NCBI RefSeq assembly: GCF_901000735.1
Contig: NC_081541.1
Span: forward strand, 29,194,813-29,258,812
DNA length: 64,000 bases
Direction of reading: 5' to 3'
From: Corylus avellana
Lineage: Eukaryota; Streptophyta; Magnoliopsida; Fagales; Betulaceae
Shown: one piece after another, positions 10,222 to 24,503 of the stretch
How the letters are laid out: every line of letters starts with the position of its first letter
Numbering within the stretch: the stretch's first letter is position 1
The notes under the pieces: model-generated
Database searches by the model: none
Seen by the model: the letters and a program-made list of their open reading frames with translations, nothing else
What the model was told of the DNA's origin: nothing
Position numbers and translations under genes: made by a program

Positions 10222-11025
10222 ATGAATACTTCTCAAGGGGAATATGATCTTATAAACTCCTTCAACAATTTGTTAGAAAAATTCACTCTTTTGAGACATC
10301 AATACACAAATTGTTTGGAGGAGTTTCAAGATCTTAAGCATGTGAATGAATCTATTGTTACTAAATTGTCTGAATCATATGCTTTAATTGATTCTTTAAA
10401 ATCTGAAAATTCTGTTTTAAGTTCTAATGTTGATTTGTTAGAGAATAAATTAAAAGAGTCAGAAGCTCAATTGGAAAAATTCTCTAGCAATTCCCTTGAG
10501 AATATGTTACATACTCAGAATTCTGATTGTGATAAATTTGAGTTAAGTTTTGATTGTCATGTTGCTTTGTCTTCTAACAATGATTCTACTTCCGAGATAA
10601 TATTTGTTAAATCAGAAAAAGTAGAAGACTCTGTGGTGAAAAGAAAAACAGAAGCTGCCTCGAACTCACAAGGTAAGAAAGTTAAGAAAATTCATATTGA
10701 ACCTTATGTATCTTACCCCAAATATAGAGTCGTCCATCCTCCTAGGAATCTACCTCCTAAAAGGTTTGTGCCCACTTGTCATCATTGTGGAAAGGTTGGT
10801 CATATTCGACCAAAGTGTTTTGATTTGAAATCCCATAAGCATAAAAGTGAAAATTCCTATTCTAGGCAAGAAAGTGAGGGTTTGGTCATAATGATGAGAG
10901 AAGTGCTATCTAGGCTAGATAAGTTTGAGCAAAGTCATAAGTCTAGACCTAAGATTTCTCAAGTGTGGGTTAGGAAGGATGATACCATTCACCCATTGAG
11001 GGGGAGTGGTAGTGATCTCACCTAA
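10222..11025 (+). CDS. Gag-like protein of the non-autonomous retrotransposon
   Basis: An intact 267-aa frame begins about 70 bases after the LTR. Residues about 10-90 are rich in Leu, Glu, Ser and Asn with heptad-like spacing, likely a coiled coil for self-assembly. A basic region (KRKTEAASNSQGKKVKK) follows. One CCHC knuckle (CHHCGKVGHIRPKC, about residues 186-199) would bind nucleic acid. The C-terminus has the IHPLRGSGSDL stretch that in copia elements precedes the protease, but no protease follows. The first part of a full-length copia gag seems to be missing, so the protein may act with a helper Gag. It is transposon-encoded, not a host gene. Confidence 0.8.
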   Translation: MNTSQGEYDLINSFNNLLEKFTLLRHQYTNCLEEFQDLKHVNESIVTKLSESYALIDSLKSENSVLSSNVDLLENKLKESEAQLEKFSSNSLENMLHTQNSDCDKFELSFDCHVALSSNNDSTSEIIFVKSEKVEDSVVKRKTEAASNSQGKKVKKIHIEPYVSYPKYRVVHPPRNLPPKRFVPTCHHCGKVGHIRPKCFDLKSHKHKSENSYSRQESEGLVIMMREVLSRLDKFEQSHKSRPKISQVWVRKDDTIHPLRGSGSDLT

Positions 11026-12671
11026 AGTTAGGTGAGTGAATAACATGCCTAGGATTGATTGTTTTGCTTATTTTGTAATATCCTAGAGCATGTTGGTTTT
11101 TTTTTGCATTGCATTTTTTTTTGTTTTTGCTTTATTGTTTATGCACTGCATTGTTTTTGTTGTTACACTTTCTGTATGAAGAATATATACATGATTGTTT
11201 TGAGATTCATGTTTTGAGGCATATTCATAAAGGATTTTTCAAGAAATTCATATATCATGATCTTTGAAAAGCTTATAGATGAGATATTGTGTGCGGACCA
11301 CCAAGATTTTTGTCTACTTGCTAATCAAATGTTCAGGAATGTGTAATGTCTTGTGAAGACCTAGAAGTAGTTATTAAACCAAATCATTATTTTGTAGTGG
11401 GACCTATAAGATGTGATGAAAGTTTAATGCTAAAGGACATTCATGTCTTGCCTGTTGTAATCTCAATTCAAGCATGTTGTTTTGTTTTGCATTGCATTTT
11501 TCTTTGTTTTGCATTTGTTTTTTCTTTTGTGTGCATTTCTTTTGTGAAAAATTTCAAAAAGACAAAAATATGTTACTTTGATTGTTTCTTTTTCTTTCTT
11601 TTGTCTTATGCACCTAGATAGTCCATTAATTTCTCATGTTACGTTTTATGGATGTAATTCCTTACGTCTTGGAATGTTCTTAATATGCATGAGATGAAAA
11701 TTTGTGTTAATGGACTTGTTTTTGTGGTTACCTAAAGCCTGAGCTTATGTGGTACATTTTGCCTACGCTTTATCTTTTGTGCACATTTAAGCTTAAATTG
11801 AGGTTTTGTTTCACTTTATTTGTGAGGTCTGTTAGGTAGCCATATGAGGTTTTTGACTAGTCATATTTTTCAAATTGACCATATGCTAGTTGAACCTAGG
11901 GCTTAAAAATTCCTGCTTTCTCTGTTGTGATAAGCACCAAAAGTTTAAGGACACTTTCTCAAAGAGAAAAATAAACAAAATAGTGAAACAAATAAAATCA
12001 AAAGATCATATTCCAAAAAGAATTTATTTCACTGTGTCAAACTTGTGCAAAATATTTTACAAAGAGAATTGTATAGGATGAGAGTGGCTAGGCCCTAGTA
12101 TGATAAAGTTTGACTTTTGATTTGATATACTTGTCAAAACCTCATGGTGGTGAAACTTTCTTCTCATTTTGTAAATTGAAAATTTTTCTCTTTGGATGGC
12201 TTACCCACACACCATACAAGCATAGGTTGAATGAAACATTTTCTTGGCTTGGGTTAAGCAATATGAGTTTCTAGCCATTTCTAGTCTCATGTATATTTTG
12301 CATATTTGGAGCATGTTTGGATATTCATTGTGCAATACATGAGTCATTGATGTGTTATCATGTGTGTTCATTTAACTTTTAAGAGGGAGAAACATGCTTT
12401 GCATTTCCAGTTTCCTGTTGTTAATTGAGTTATACATTGAGGGGGAGTTTTGCTGATATTTCTTTATAATCACGCATTCTACGTCATTTTTTTATCATGA
12501 GTTTTATTTATGTCTTCTTGTTCCACATATGCCTTGATGTATTTTGTGAAGTGTTTTAGGAAATATGAAGACCTTTTGTCATTCTGTGACAAAAAGGGAG
12601 AGTAAATATGGGGAGATGATGGGATTGGCTCGACATTTTGGTTTTGTCACTGAATTGCCAAAGTGAGAGTT
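11026..12671 (+). other. Non-coding interior of the retrotransposon
   Basis: No frame of note and no pol motifs. The phrase 'ttgagggggag' occurs at the gag end (about 10996) and again at about 12436. The last 100 bases hold the inverted repeat and purine tracts described for the element. Confidence 0.7.
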
Positions 12672-13519
12672 TGTTAGTTCTTGTGTTGGCTTAATTCAGT
12701 TCCAAAATGCAGATGTTACTGTTCACGGCTCAAACACTGATATAGAATGCTCAGAATCCAATCTCCACCGTTCATAATGTAGATTCATGTGTTATGAATG
12801 TCCCTACAAAATTTCAGCTCAATCGGACCACAAACGCCCATCGATCGGAGCTGTTGATGAAGACTGGACAGGTCGGGTCCGGACCGCAATTCCCCGGGTC
12901 CGGACCTCATTTCCAGAAACTAAAATCTTGCTCCGCGAAGCCGTGTCCGAACCGCCCATTAACATGTCCGGACACCCCGTAAGTTTTAGGCCCAAAAACG
13001 TGATTTTAAGTGGATTAGGTCTAGGGTTTTGTCGGGGGTATATATACATCATTATAGAAGAAAGAGTACGAATTTTCACCCCCAGAGAGTTCGTCGGAGG
13101 CTGTGCTAAGAGAGATCATATGTGGTGAGCGTTAAAGTGAATCTCTTAGAGTTTTAATTATTCCTTTGATAAATCTACGGTTGAGAAGTCTATCGGAAGG
13201 GTCCGGTAAAGGAGAATCACGTTGAAGAAGATTGTGAGCAAGGAAACGAGTTGTAGGCTTGTCGATCTTACAGAGCCAAGGTCTTGCAAAGGGTTGTAAG
13301 TGTTCTTAGTGTTTGTAATCTCTGGATAATCTTTTGATAGTGATTTCCTGGGTTTGGCTGCCCCGGAGAGGTTTTACTTTTAGATCGGTTTCTAAAAGGT
13401 TTCCTCTTCGTCACCAAAATCTTTGTGTGTGATTGTTCATATTTTGGTGAATGTTTGTTTTGATATATATCTGTTAATTCCGCATAAAATTGTGATATTT
13501 ATCTGTTTAGAATTTTTCA
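12672..13519 (+). repeat. 3' LTR of the Sirevirus-like element
   Basis: 848 bp, near-identical to the 5' LTR. Differences seen include tttacagc/ttcacggc, cttaaatc/ctaaaatc, gtctggac/gtccgaac, gaggtatg/gagtacg and cctagtgtc/cttagtgtt. Confidence 0.92.
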
Positions 13520-13537
13520 AACATCATCTTTTTCCAT

Positions 13538-14897
13538 CTTCCAAATATGCTAGAAAATTGGATGATTGCTTCAGCTGAACTGCTGAATATTTCAACCTTC
13601 GACAACCAGATTTATCTTCAAGCTTGTGTCATGTTAAACCGCTGAACATTGCACCGAAACTTCCGCGCTGCATCTGGATACTGACACAAAATCTTTTTTC
13701 TGAACAAATTTACCTGTAGTTTCTTGAGTTGACTAACCAAAGCCCATAGTATTATCATTAATTTTTTGTTCTTGTTTATTGAACAGCCAATGGCGTTCAC
13801 CAAGGTAAGAGTCAAATAATCGACTAACATTATTAAATTTACTTGTAACTTACTAATGTTGTTTGGAGCACATCTCCAATAATATTTTCGATTTTCTTTT
13901 CTTGTTTTTAGATGTATTATAATTGATACTTCATTAATTGATGTTGTCTATAGGTAAACAAATGGCTCTTGGACCGAGCGTATGTTGCGACTTCTTTTTG
14001 GCTCACGTTTTTCACTCTCCGAGTTGTTTTTTGAATTATATTGTGCGCCTACTGTCAATTCTTTTTTTTTTAACTGGGTTTTCGAGTTCAGCTGCCCAAG
14101 TCTCCTTCTCCCAGCCAATTTAGGATTCTTTTGGGGTGTACTGTTGTACATAAGAACTTTATTTCCTTTTTATCTTTTTAAACGTGAGATAGTTTTTAAA
14201 ATTATTATTGAATTTAGCATACTTTTATATTTTTATTCAATGATAATTTTCAAAATCTTATCACATTTAAGAAATAAAAGTCGTACCTATAACATTACTC
14301 GTTTTGGCAATCTATTAGTGTAATTTTATTTGTCACTCCCTCATCCACCTCCCAACAAAGTCTATGTGGCCAGAGGCAGAACCAAGTTGAGCCTTGGGGA
14401 GACCCTAGACCTCTCAAGGCCCAAGGTGGTCTAAAAAAAAAAAAAATTATAAAGTTCTTATAAAATTTAATTTTTGACCCCCAAACTATTTTTTTTTAAT
14501 TTTGCTCTCCCAAACACAAATCTCTTGTTCCACCCCTTTATATGGCATGGTCCTCCAACCAAAAAGTAATGATATATATATATATATATATATATATAGT
14601 AATGCTATATATATATATCCCCATCCCCAAGTGGTCTCCTGTAACATTTGTGCATAAAGATTAGTTTTTTTTGGTGGGAGAAGGCCACCACCTTACATGA
14701 AATAGCTGGCCAGGCGCATTATTAAGTTGGCTCAGCTTCAAGAATGTGAGAAATTAAGCCGCACGTTCGCTTTAATTAAGCCGCACGTTCGCTTTAATCT
14801 TTCACACTTTCGTAAGTACTGTTGGCCTTCGAGAATTTAGAGGTTGTCTCTTTGAGAACTGAGAGGATCTCCGGCGGTACTTGTAACTTAGTGTTTT
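13538..14897. other. 5' flank of the CRK copy, then low-information AT-rich DNA
   Basis: 13538-14330 matches the upstream flank of the intact CRK (24504-25590). Beyond that, 14290-14360 and 14540-14680 match 27475-27640, showing that insertions separate these pieces in one or the other copy. A 170-bp segment (14370-14540) occurs only here. There is an (AT)n run at 14571-14618. No gene seen. Confidence 0.6.
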
Positions 14898-15676
14898 GGT
14901 AAAGTCTACATGAACCTCAAATTACTACTCAATTGACAATGTCCTTTAAAATTTTAAATTGTAACAACGTCCCTCTAAAACTTTAAATTGTGACAATGTC
15001 TTCCCAAACTACCAAAACATTGTCAATATCCCCCTTAAGGCTAGTAAAAAGATAAAAATACCCCTATATTTTTCTCAACAAAAAAAATACCCATATATAT
15101 ATATATATAAACGAAAAATTTTAATTTAAAAAGAACGATTTTTTTTAAAAAAAATTATTTGTTAAACGGAATTTTTCATTTACTTTTTTGAAAAGAATTT
15201 TTTTAAACGATTTTTCTTTTAAAACTGAAATTTTTATTTAAAAGAAACATTTTTTTTAAAAAAAAAAAATTTAGCTAGAAAACGAAATTTTTTTATTTTC
15301 TGAAACAAAAATTGTTAATTTTTTTAAAACAGAAATTTTTATTTTAAAAAAGTTGTAAGACAAACAAAAAAAAAAAAAAAAAAATTCATTTTTTATAACA
15401 AAAAAAAAAATTGAATTTTTTTAATTTTTTTCTTATACAAAGGATTTTTTTTTTTTTGTTTTTTTAATTTGCCACCTTTGGTGTATATATGTATATTAGT
15501 TTTAGGGTTTTTTTTAGAAGTTTTATTATTTTTTGTTTTTATTTTACTAAGAGTAGTTTCTTCATTGAGAGAACATTGACAATATTTGGTAGTTTGAGGG
15601 ACATTGTCACAATTGAAAGTTTGGGGGTGGCATTGTCAATTGGGTGTTAATTTGAGGGGGTATGTAGACTTTCCCC
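14898..15676. repeat. Foldback transposon with about 45-bp inverted ends
   Basis: The left end 'gtaaagtctacatgaacctc' mirrors the right end 'gagggggtatgtagacttt', and the next blocks 'caattgacaatgtcc' and 'gacattgtcaattg' also mirror each other. The interior is AT-rich with long T/A runs. The flanks 'tagtgtttt' and 'tagtttttg' could be an imperfect 9-bp target duplication, as in Mutator-like elements. No coding capacity. Confidence 0.65.
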
Positions 15677-16975
15677 TAGTTTTTGAGTTGAGAAATGTTA
15701 CACATCCTAAATTTTCTTCTTAAAAGTTGGTTTCCAAATGATATGTCACCATCCCATGAGTTGGTGACATATTTCCCAAAATAATAAATCTCATGAGATT
15801 GTGATACATTATTAATTTGGGAACTAATTTTTGGGAAAAAAATTTGATATGTGTAGTACTCCTCTTTTTAGTTAAATTTAGCAATTATATCTTTCTTTCT
15901 TTTTTTTTTTTTCCAGCAATCATTTTGTAAAATAGCATTTTTCTCTACAATTATATTAATATAATATCATTTCCAACTGTTTCAATTTCTTATTTTACTC
16001 TTTAACTTTTCTTTCTCTCCCTCATTTTCTCTCTCGGGTTCATCTCCAAGACTCAAGAGTTAAGACTCCACCGAAACACCTCTCAGTCTCAGCATCCAAA
16101 ATATTTTTTCCTCTTCTTCTCTTTCTCTCCAACTTTCTCTTCTTCTCTCTTCTCTTTCATTCTCAGCAACCAATTTTTTTTTTCCTCGAAACTTTTGTCT
16201 CTGAAACTCTAGGAAGCTGGAAAGAAAATTCTTGAATTAGTGAAAATTTTTTAAGAAATTTCCGTTTAATGGGTCAACGAAGATGATGGGTTTTAGGAAA
16301 TTTTGGTTCAAAGGGTTGATCAAGATGATGGGTTTTACGAAATTTTGGTTCAAAGGGTTGAAATCAGATTTCATGGGTTTTACTAGATTTGGGTTTTGAA
16401 GCTTTGATGAATTTTTGTTTAATTTCCTGTAAAAAATTGGGACTTTTTTTAAATTAAATTGGCTGTGAACGTTTGTATATATGTAGACATTGTGGTGAAT
16501 TGAGGTTTAATGTTGATGTTCGTCACAATTGGGGTTTAATGTTAATGTTGATTACTTCTTCAATATACATGGCTATATATACACAATTTTTGTGTGTGAA
16601 TTTACAAGAGAATAGCATAGAATAATAATTTTCCAGTATTTCACAACAATATATGAAATGAATGATTTCATATATATGTTTATTTTCTCTTTGATTGAGT
16701 GTTGGAAAAAAAATATAATAAAAAAAATGAGAAATAATATTTAAAAGGAAGTAAACTGTAAAATAGAAGATCTATTGGAGTGTGTAGTGAAAAAACAGTA
16801 GCTAAAGTAATGAGTTGTACTTTTTCAGTAGCTAAACTGAGATGCTCTAAGTACAAATTTTTTGACATGGTAATTAAAATCAGGGAGAAGGCTTGTGTGT
16901 CCACTTATGAGTAGCAACAACTATATATGTTTAAACAACACTCGTTTGCAGTAACTCTAGCAGTAGTTAGCTAGT
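15677..16975. other. Intergenic AT-rich DNA with a short tandem repeat
   Basis: A pyrimidine-rich CTCTCTT stretch lies at 16000-16200. A roughly 46-bp unit containing 'gatgatgggtttta' and 'gaaattttggttcaaagg' is repeated in tandem within 16278-16361. No gene seen. Confidence 0.5.
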
Positions 16976-17890
16976 AGGGATGTAAACAAGTCAAGCTTGA
17001 GCGAACTTTTCATGTTCAAGTTTGGCTCGTTTAAATTTTACTCGATCTCGAGCTCATAATAAGTCGAGCTCTTATATTTAATTTAATTTTTTTTTTAAAA
17101 AAAAATTAAACATCAAGTACTCTTAAACGGCTTAAGAAGCCAGCTTGCATATGAGCATTTGCTTAGAGTGGCTAGTTGAGTATAGAGCCTGAGTCAATAC
17201 AGTAAGGCACTTGGTTTCAAAGAGAGAGAATATGCATCCTTTTCTAGATAAGCAAACTTGGGGATTGGTGTTTTCTTAGCAATATGAGATAAGTTAACAG
17301 GTTGTATTCAGACTGCATTGGGACAACGCCCCCTACAAAAAAAATATTTTTTTAACGTCTCTCTCTCAATCTCCCTCACCAGTCATAGCACATCTTCCAC
17401 CTGAACTCTCATTTCCCACTCTCTCACCCTCGCTGACCAGACAGGTAGTGAAAGTGTTTGGGTCTGTTTGATTCTTCAATAGTTTCTATTTTTCGCAATC
17501 TCCCTCAATAGTTTCTACTTGATTTTTCTTCCTTTCGTTTGTGTCTGCTCTAATTGAATCGAGGTCTTTTTAATGATTGATCTCTCTTTCTCCCTTTGAT
17601 CACGAAGGGTCTAGAATTTTTCATTTTCTAACGCTTAAATATAAATGCAATTTTAAGATTTTAATAATTATGAGATTTATAATTAATTATGTATTTTATA
17701 TATATATATATAGACACACACACACAAGCTTATACGAGCTTGCTCACGAGCCTAACCGATTCGAACAGAATTTGCTTTGTTTAATATTCAAGCCATGATT
17801 TGTGTTCACAAAGTATTTCATTTAATAATCGAGTCGAATACAAGCCGAGCTTATACGAGTCGATTTCAAGTTTGCTCACTTAACACCCCT
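16976..17890. repeat. Diverged TIR element of the 'aggggtgt' type
   Basis: The left end AGGGATGTAAACAAGTC and the inverted right end AGGGGTGTTAAGTGAGC face each other. Subterminal 'tcaagcttgagcgaac' and 'caagtttgctc' blocks also oppose. It holds several 'gagctt' and 'cgagc' motifs and an (AT)n/(AC)n run at 17696-17726. Such ends are common in plant hAT-like non-autonomous elements. Only the ends and repeats support the call. Confidence 0.5.
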
Positions 17891-19146
17891 ATTAGCCAGC
17901 AAAGATCATGAGACTTTGAATGCTCATATTTATTGTACTTATTCATAATGCTTTAGTGAAAGCATATACCAGGAAGAAGGCTTGAGAATATGCACCAATT
18001 ATTCATCACCACTTACCAGAACCAGCCTTCAGTATGAGAGAACAGCATTCAGCCAACAGCTTTTATATCTTAATTATTGTAAATCAGCAAAAATACTAAA
18101 TCACTTAGGATTTGAATTTCCTCATATTTTCTTAGAGTAAAGTCTATTTTAAATTATCACTCCAATAACAATTTACCTCATAAACTATCAATTGTTAAGT
18201 GAACTATACCCAATTTTTTAAAATATGAGATTCTCATATTCTAAAATATGAACTATCTATTTCATCTAACGATTTAAATAAATGCAAAAATTTGTGTTAC
18301 CGAGGTAAATAAATTTTATATATTGAAAAACTAAAATTAATTATCTCAATAATATACAAACTTGTGCATTTATTTAAACTGTTAAATGAAATGAATAGGT
18401 CAAATTTTACAATATAAAAATATCATATTTTAAAAAATACGAAGAAATTTCAATCCATTATTTAGTTGTCATGCTGAGGCTGATTACTAGCATCCTAGTC
18501 CGCTTTGACGTTTTAACGAACATTCGGAATTTTCTCATTGGATACTATTCTGGGGTCAAGTACGATGAATGCAATTTAGTCATTAGTATTGATATACAAT
18601 GTCGCGGCCTAACCCGGCCACAGGGACGTATAATTAAAGATGTTTACTCTTTATTTATTTATTTTTTGACAACCAAAATTTCAAAGCAGTAATAATCATT
18701 TGAAATCTCAATATCCTTACCAATACAAAACTTTAGACAAAATACTGTTCAAAACCTCAACATGACAAACCAAAGAAATAAATCCTCGGCATGTCAAACC
18801 ACAGAAACAAATTACGAGACTCATAGTTGTCCATATAGAAAATTGCATGGCATAGCCTAAATTAACCTGATGACCAAAACACCTGACAAGGGGATATTAT
18901 TATGCCTTGACCCGTCCAAAGAACTTCTGTTTCTCTTGTGTTGTCTGGAAGCGACCATGCCCAAACTTGGAGGAAAAGATGTCTACTCTTTATTAAAACT
19001 AATGAGTAGCTGTCATGGCTATAAGGACACATGACCATCTGCTATTTAACGAAGTTGGATAAGTTGAATTCTTTGTTGGGTTAAATACTAAAAATTCCCA
19101 TAGGTTTGGACACTTTATTTTTTTCTCCTTAGGTTTTGATTTGTAT
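17891..19146. other. Intergenic DNA without recognisable gene
   Basis: AT-rich. A fragment at 18138-18225 resembles the foldback family ('gtaaagtctattttaaattatcac'). No long frame with recognisable motifs. Confidence 0.5.
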
Positions 19147-19571
19147 CACTACAAAAAACCTTCTGATTAGTAACGACACATTCGTAACGTGTCAATAGGC
19201 TTAACACGTTACTAAATGTTAGTAACATGTGCTGCATGTTACTAATTTGGATGTTACTATTTAATAACGTGTCAACTTGGTTTCCTATTTACTATTTATG
19301 TTACTATTTACTAATTTGGATGTTACTATTTAAGATAAGGTTACATAGGTATATATATAATCCCAAAACTACGTCGTTTTGGCATCAATATTTAACGGTT
19401 TATATCGGTTAAACTGTTAACTGATATGAAATTTCTAACCGAACCGATAAGCATACCGGTATAAAAAATTTAACCGATAAGGATATCGGTATATCGATTA
19501 CGGTTAATATCGGTTCGGTCGAAACCGGTACACGGCCGGTAATCGGTAACCGGTTAATCTGTCCACCCCTA
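19147..19571. mobile_element. CACTA-type transposon end plus 'ccggtt' repeat
   Basis: CACTACAAAAAACC at 19147 is the typical terminus of plant CACTA (En/Spm) elements. It is followed by short repeats of 'taacgtgtc/gttactaa' in both orientations up to about 19340, as in CACTA subterminal regions. From 19380 to 19571 a different module, rich in 'accgat' and 'cggttaa', ends in 'ccacccctag'. No opposite CACTA end was found. Confidence 0.55.
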
Positions 19572-20117
19572 GCTTCGGCCACCCCATGGCCGTTGGGAGT
19601 GGATCAGCCAATTTGGCCCTTGGTGGTGCCTGGACCACCCCCAAGGGCCATGGGGGTGGCTTCAGCCACCCCAGACCGTGGCTAAAGCCACCCCCAACCC
19701 CAATGGGGTAGCCTACCACCCCTTAATATTTTTTTAATTTTTTTTAATTTTTAAAATATATATATATATATATATTTATTTATTTTTTTTATTAATAAGA
19801 TATATGTCATATTTATGGCCTCTAGATCTTTAGAAAAATCTTGACCATTATCTGAATATTTGGACTTGAGAGGATGCGGATCCCACATATTGTCAGACTA
19901 GGTTCATTAGACTTTAAAATTCCAAATCTAAAAAGAAAATTCCATTATGGGAAATCTAGAGAGGGAGACCAGTTTTCCAACTTAGGATTTCAATTAATTA
20001 CCAAATCAAAAATGAAAATTCCTCTCTAGGGAAAGACCTGCTTGACCTGATACCTTCATTTGTTTTTATGTGTCTGTTAAAATTATTATTGAATTTGTGA
20101 TAAATTATTATTAAATT
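19572..20117. repeat. GC-rich hairpin repeat, then AT-rich spacer
   Basis: 19572-19720 is a GC-rich island in AT-rich DNA with the hairpin 'ggggtggcttcagccacccc' near 19652. A related island is at 32290-32405. 19730-20117 is AT-rich with an (AT)n run and no gene. Confidence 0.55.
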
Positions 20118-20591
20118 TTGATTAAAAAAAAAAAACTATTTCAGAAGAAAGACCTTCTGGCTTCTGCGATGAAAAATTTGGCAAACAATTCTGTTCTGGC
20201 CAGGTTCTTTCCTCGCTATGGTACCATGCATGTGAAGAAAAAAACAGAGCGTACTTGGGAGTGGCCCAGTGGGACTCTGGGAGGGAGAGGATTCATTACT
20301 TACCCAATGGGGATAAAAAGCCGAAGAACAATCATACTCTATATTGACTTTACGACAAGAAAGTATACAAGGGAATATATAATTTCATCTAATAAAGGCC
20401 GAAGCTATCCTGTTAGTCGTTTAGTCTTGGTGGGCTTGGATGATAAATGGACAGATGGGAGGAGGGAGTCCCTAGTTCTTTTGTTGGACATGGAAGGTGT
20501 TTCACTTCACAAATGGGCTTTGTTTGGACAAACGGCCCAGATTAAATTTGGTATTAGCGTTTGGCAAATGAAAATGTTCATGCTTCCATGA
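20118..20591 (+). CDS. Uncharacterised open reading frame of 157 codons
   Basis: I do not recognise this protein. It starts with a Lys-rich stretch that comes from an A-run. The rest is mixed composition with WEWPSGTLGGRG, LVLVGLDDKWTDGRRE and SLVLLLDMEG segments, which look less random than other intergenic frames. No domain, signal peptide or membrane segment is evident, and no splice partner was found. A LINE fragment lies just downstream on the other strand. It may be a degraded exon or chance. I give it only weak support. Confidence 0.15.
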   Translation: MIKKKKLFQKKDLLASAMKNLANNSVLARFFPRYGTMHVKKKTERTWEWPSGTLGGRGFITYPMGIKSRRTIILYIDFTTRKYTREYIISSNKGRSYPVSRLVLVGLDDKWTDGRRESLVLLLDMEGVSLHKWALFGQTAQIKFGISVWQMKMFMLP

Positions 20592-20599
20592 TACTACCG

Positions 20600-21503
20600 A
20601 TTATTCATCATTTACAATTTACAAGCCCAAGAAGTCATAGAGCCATCGAAAAATAACCTACATTTCAACACCTAAAACAAGCCTGTCTAAACAAGCTAAA
20701 ACCAGCACACAGAGGCCAAACCAAAACACACTAAAACAAGCACAAGCAGCATAAACCCCAACAGCAACCCAGAACAAACAAAACCAAGCCCTTACAAAGG
20801 ACTAAACAAATGCCTCAAAACAGAAGCAAAACAAGTGCAGAAAAAATAAGAATGCAGACAACTTGCATCAACAAAGAAAATATCAAGCAAGGTCCAGAAG
20901 CACAAAAACCAGCAGCAACTTGCATCAGCAAAGTAAAATTGCAGGCAAGTTCCATAAGGAACAGAGCCCCATATTTTCCCTAGTCTTTGGGAACTTTCCT
21001 TTCCCAACAACTCTTGCACGAACTTCTCACAATATTTTCTTCAAAATCTGCTCCTCTGTGCTTGGCTGACCTGCATGTTTAATATCATTTCTAGTTCTCC
21101 AAACACCAATACTCTTCAACCCCAAACCACCCTCTTTCTTAGGAAAACAAACATTAAACCAAGCCACTTTTGCTTTTGCAGCCTCAACATCCTTTCCATT
21201 CCACAGAAACTGATTAAATTTCTGCTCTATAGCCTTTATAATTTTCTTGGGGAGAATGAAAATACCTGTCCAATAAACTTGCAAGCTATACAAAACAGAA
21301 GACAACAATTGAAGCCTGCTTGTATAAGAGAGATTCCTGGATAACCAAGAATCAATTCTACCAGTTATTTTATCCAAAAGCACACCACAATTAGCAAAAG
21401 ATAGCCTAGAAGAAATTAGGGGAACCCTAAGGTATCTCACAGGGAGAACACCCTCCATCACATTACTATAAAAGTTTAATATATACAAATCTAAATTATT
21501 CAA
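20600..21503 (-). mobile_element. LINE reverse-transcriptase C-terminal fragment
   Basis: The minus-strand frame 21503-21027 encodes the region just after the RT catalytic core of plant LINEs: YLRVPLISSRL, then TGRIDSWLSRNLSYTSRLQLL, then FLWNGK and KVAWFNVCFPKKEGGLGL. These are typical of L1-type ORF2 tails. A stop follows at the start of the zinc-binding region, and 21019-20792 continues in broken frames. It lies about 120 bases beyond the stop codon of the CRK gene, so it could contribute to that gene's 3' UTR. Confidence 0.75.
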
Positions 21504-21621
21504 TTAATACATCTAGTGCATGATCCTTTTATTTTCTATAATATCCCATAAATATGATACAATTTCACCAGTTTATTAGCATGCTATATAACACGAAGGG
21601 GGGCAATCTTGTGAGTAGTCA

Positions 21622-24503
<2,882 letters not shown>

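Larger units (their letters stand above)
9303..13519 (+). mobile_element. Complete non-autonomous Sirevirus-like copia retrotransposon
   Basis: The 5' LTR (9303-10151) and 3' LTR (12672-13519) start TGTTAG and end TTTTTCA. Both sides are flanked by the perfect 5-bp duplication aacat (9298-9302 and 13520-13524). The intact CRK copy shows the empty site. A primer binding site TTGGTATCAGAGC begins two bases after the LTR. The interior has one gag-like frame and no protease, integrase or reverse transcriptase. Upstream of the 3' LTR is the perfect inverted repeat ttttgtca/tgacaaaa (12574-12581/12587-12594) and a purine run aaaaagggagag. I associate this arrangement with Sireviruses. It must depend on enzymes from a related element. 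LTRs differ at about eight positions plus one indel in 0.85 kb, so insertion is recent. Confidence 0.92.
8374..13537 (-). pseudogene. Partial CRK copy (exon 1 and part of exon 2), split by an LTR retrotransposon
   Basis: The minus strand matches the intact CRK (21622-24503) from the start codon (13535-13537) through exon 1 and into exon 2, ending at the transmembrane segment near 8374. Both extracellular DUF26/Gnk2 domains are present with their C-X8-C-X2-C spacing, and exon 1 is still open over 8531-9302. The kinase exons are absent. A 4.2-kb LTR element sits between codon 6 (13520-13522) and the rest of exon 1. The unspliced short intron 1 contains a stop here, unlike in the intact gene. 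A secreted ectodomain-only product is conceivable only without the insertion, so I call it a pseudogene. Confidence 0.9.

Noticed and set aside
13618..13830. 70-codon minus frame also present at 24595-24801
   Set aside because: It is in the duplicated upstream flank of the CRK copies. The two versions differ by frame-disrupting changes and show no domain.
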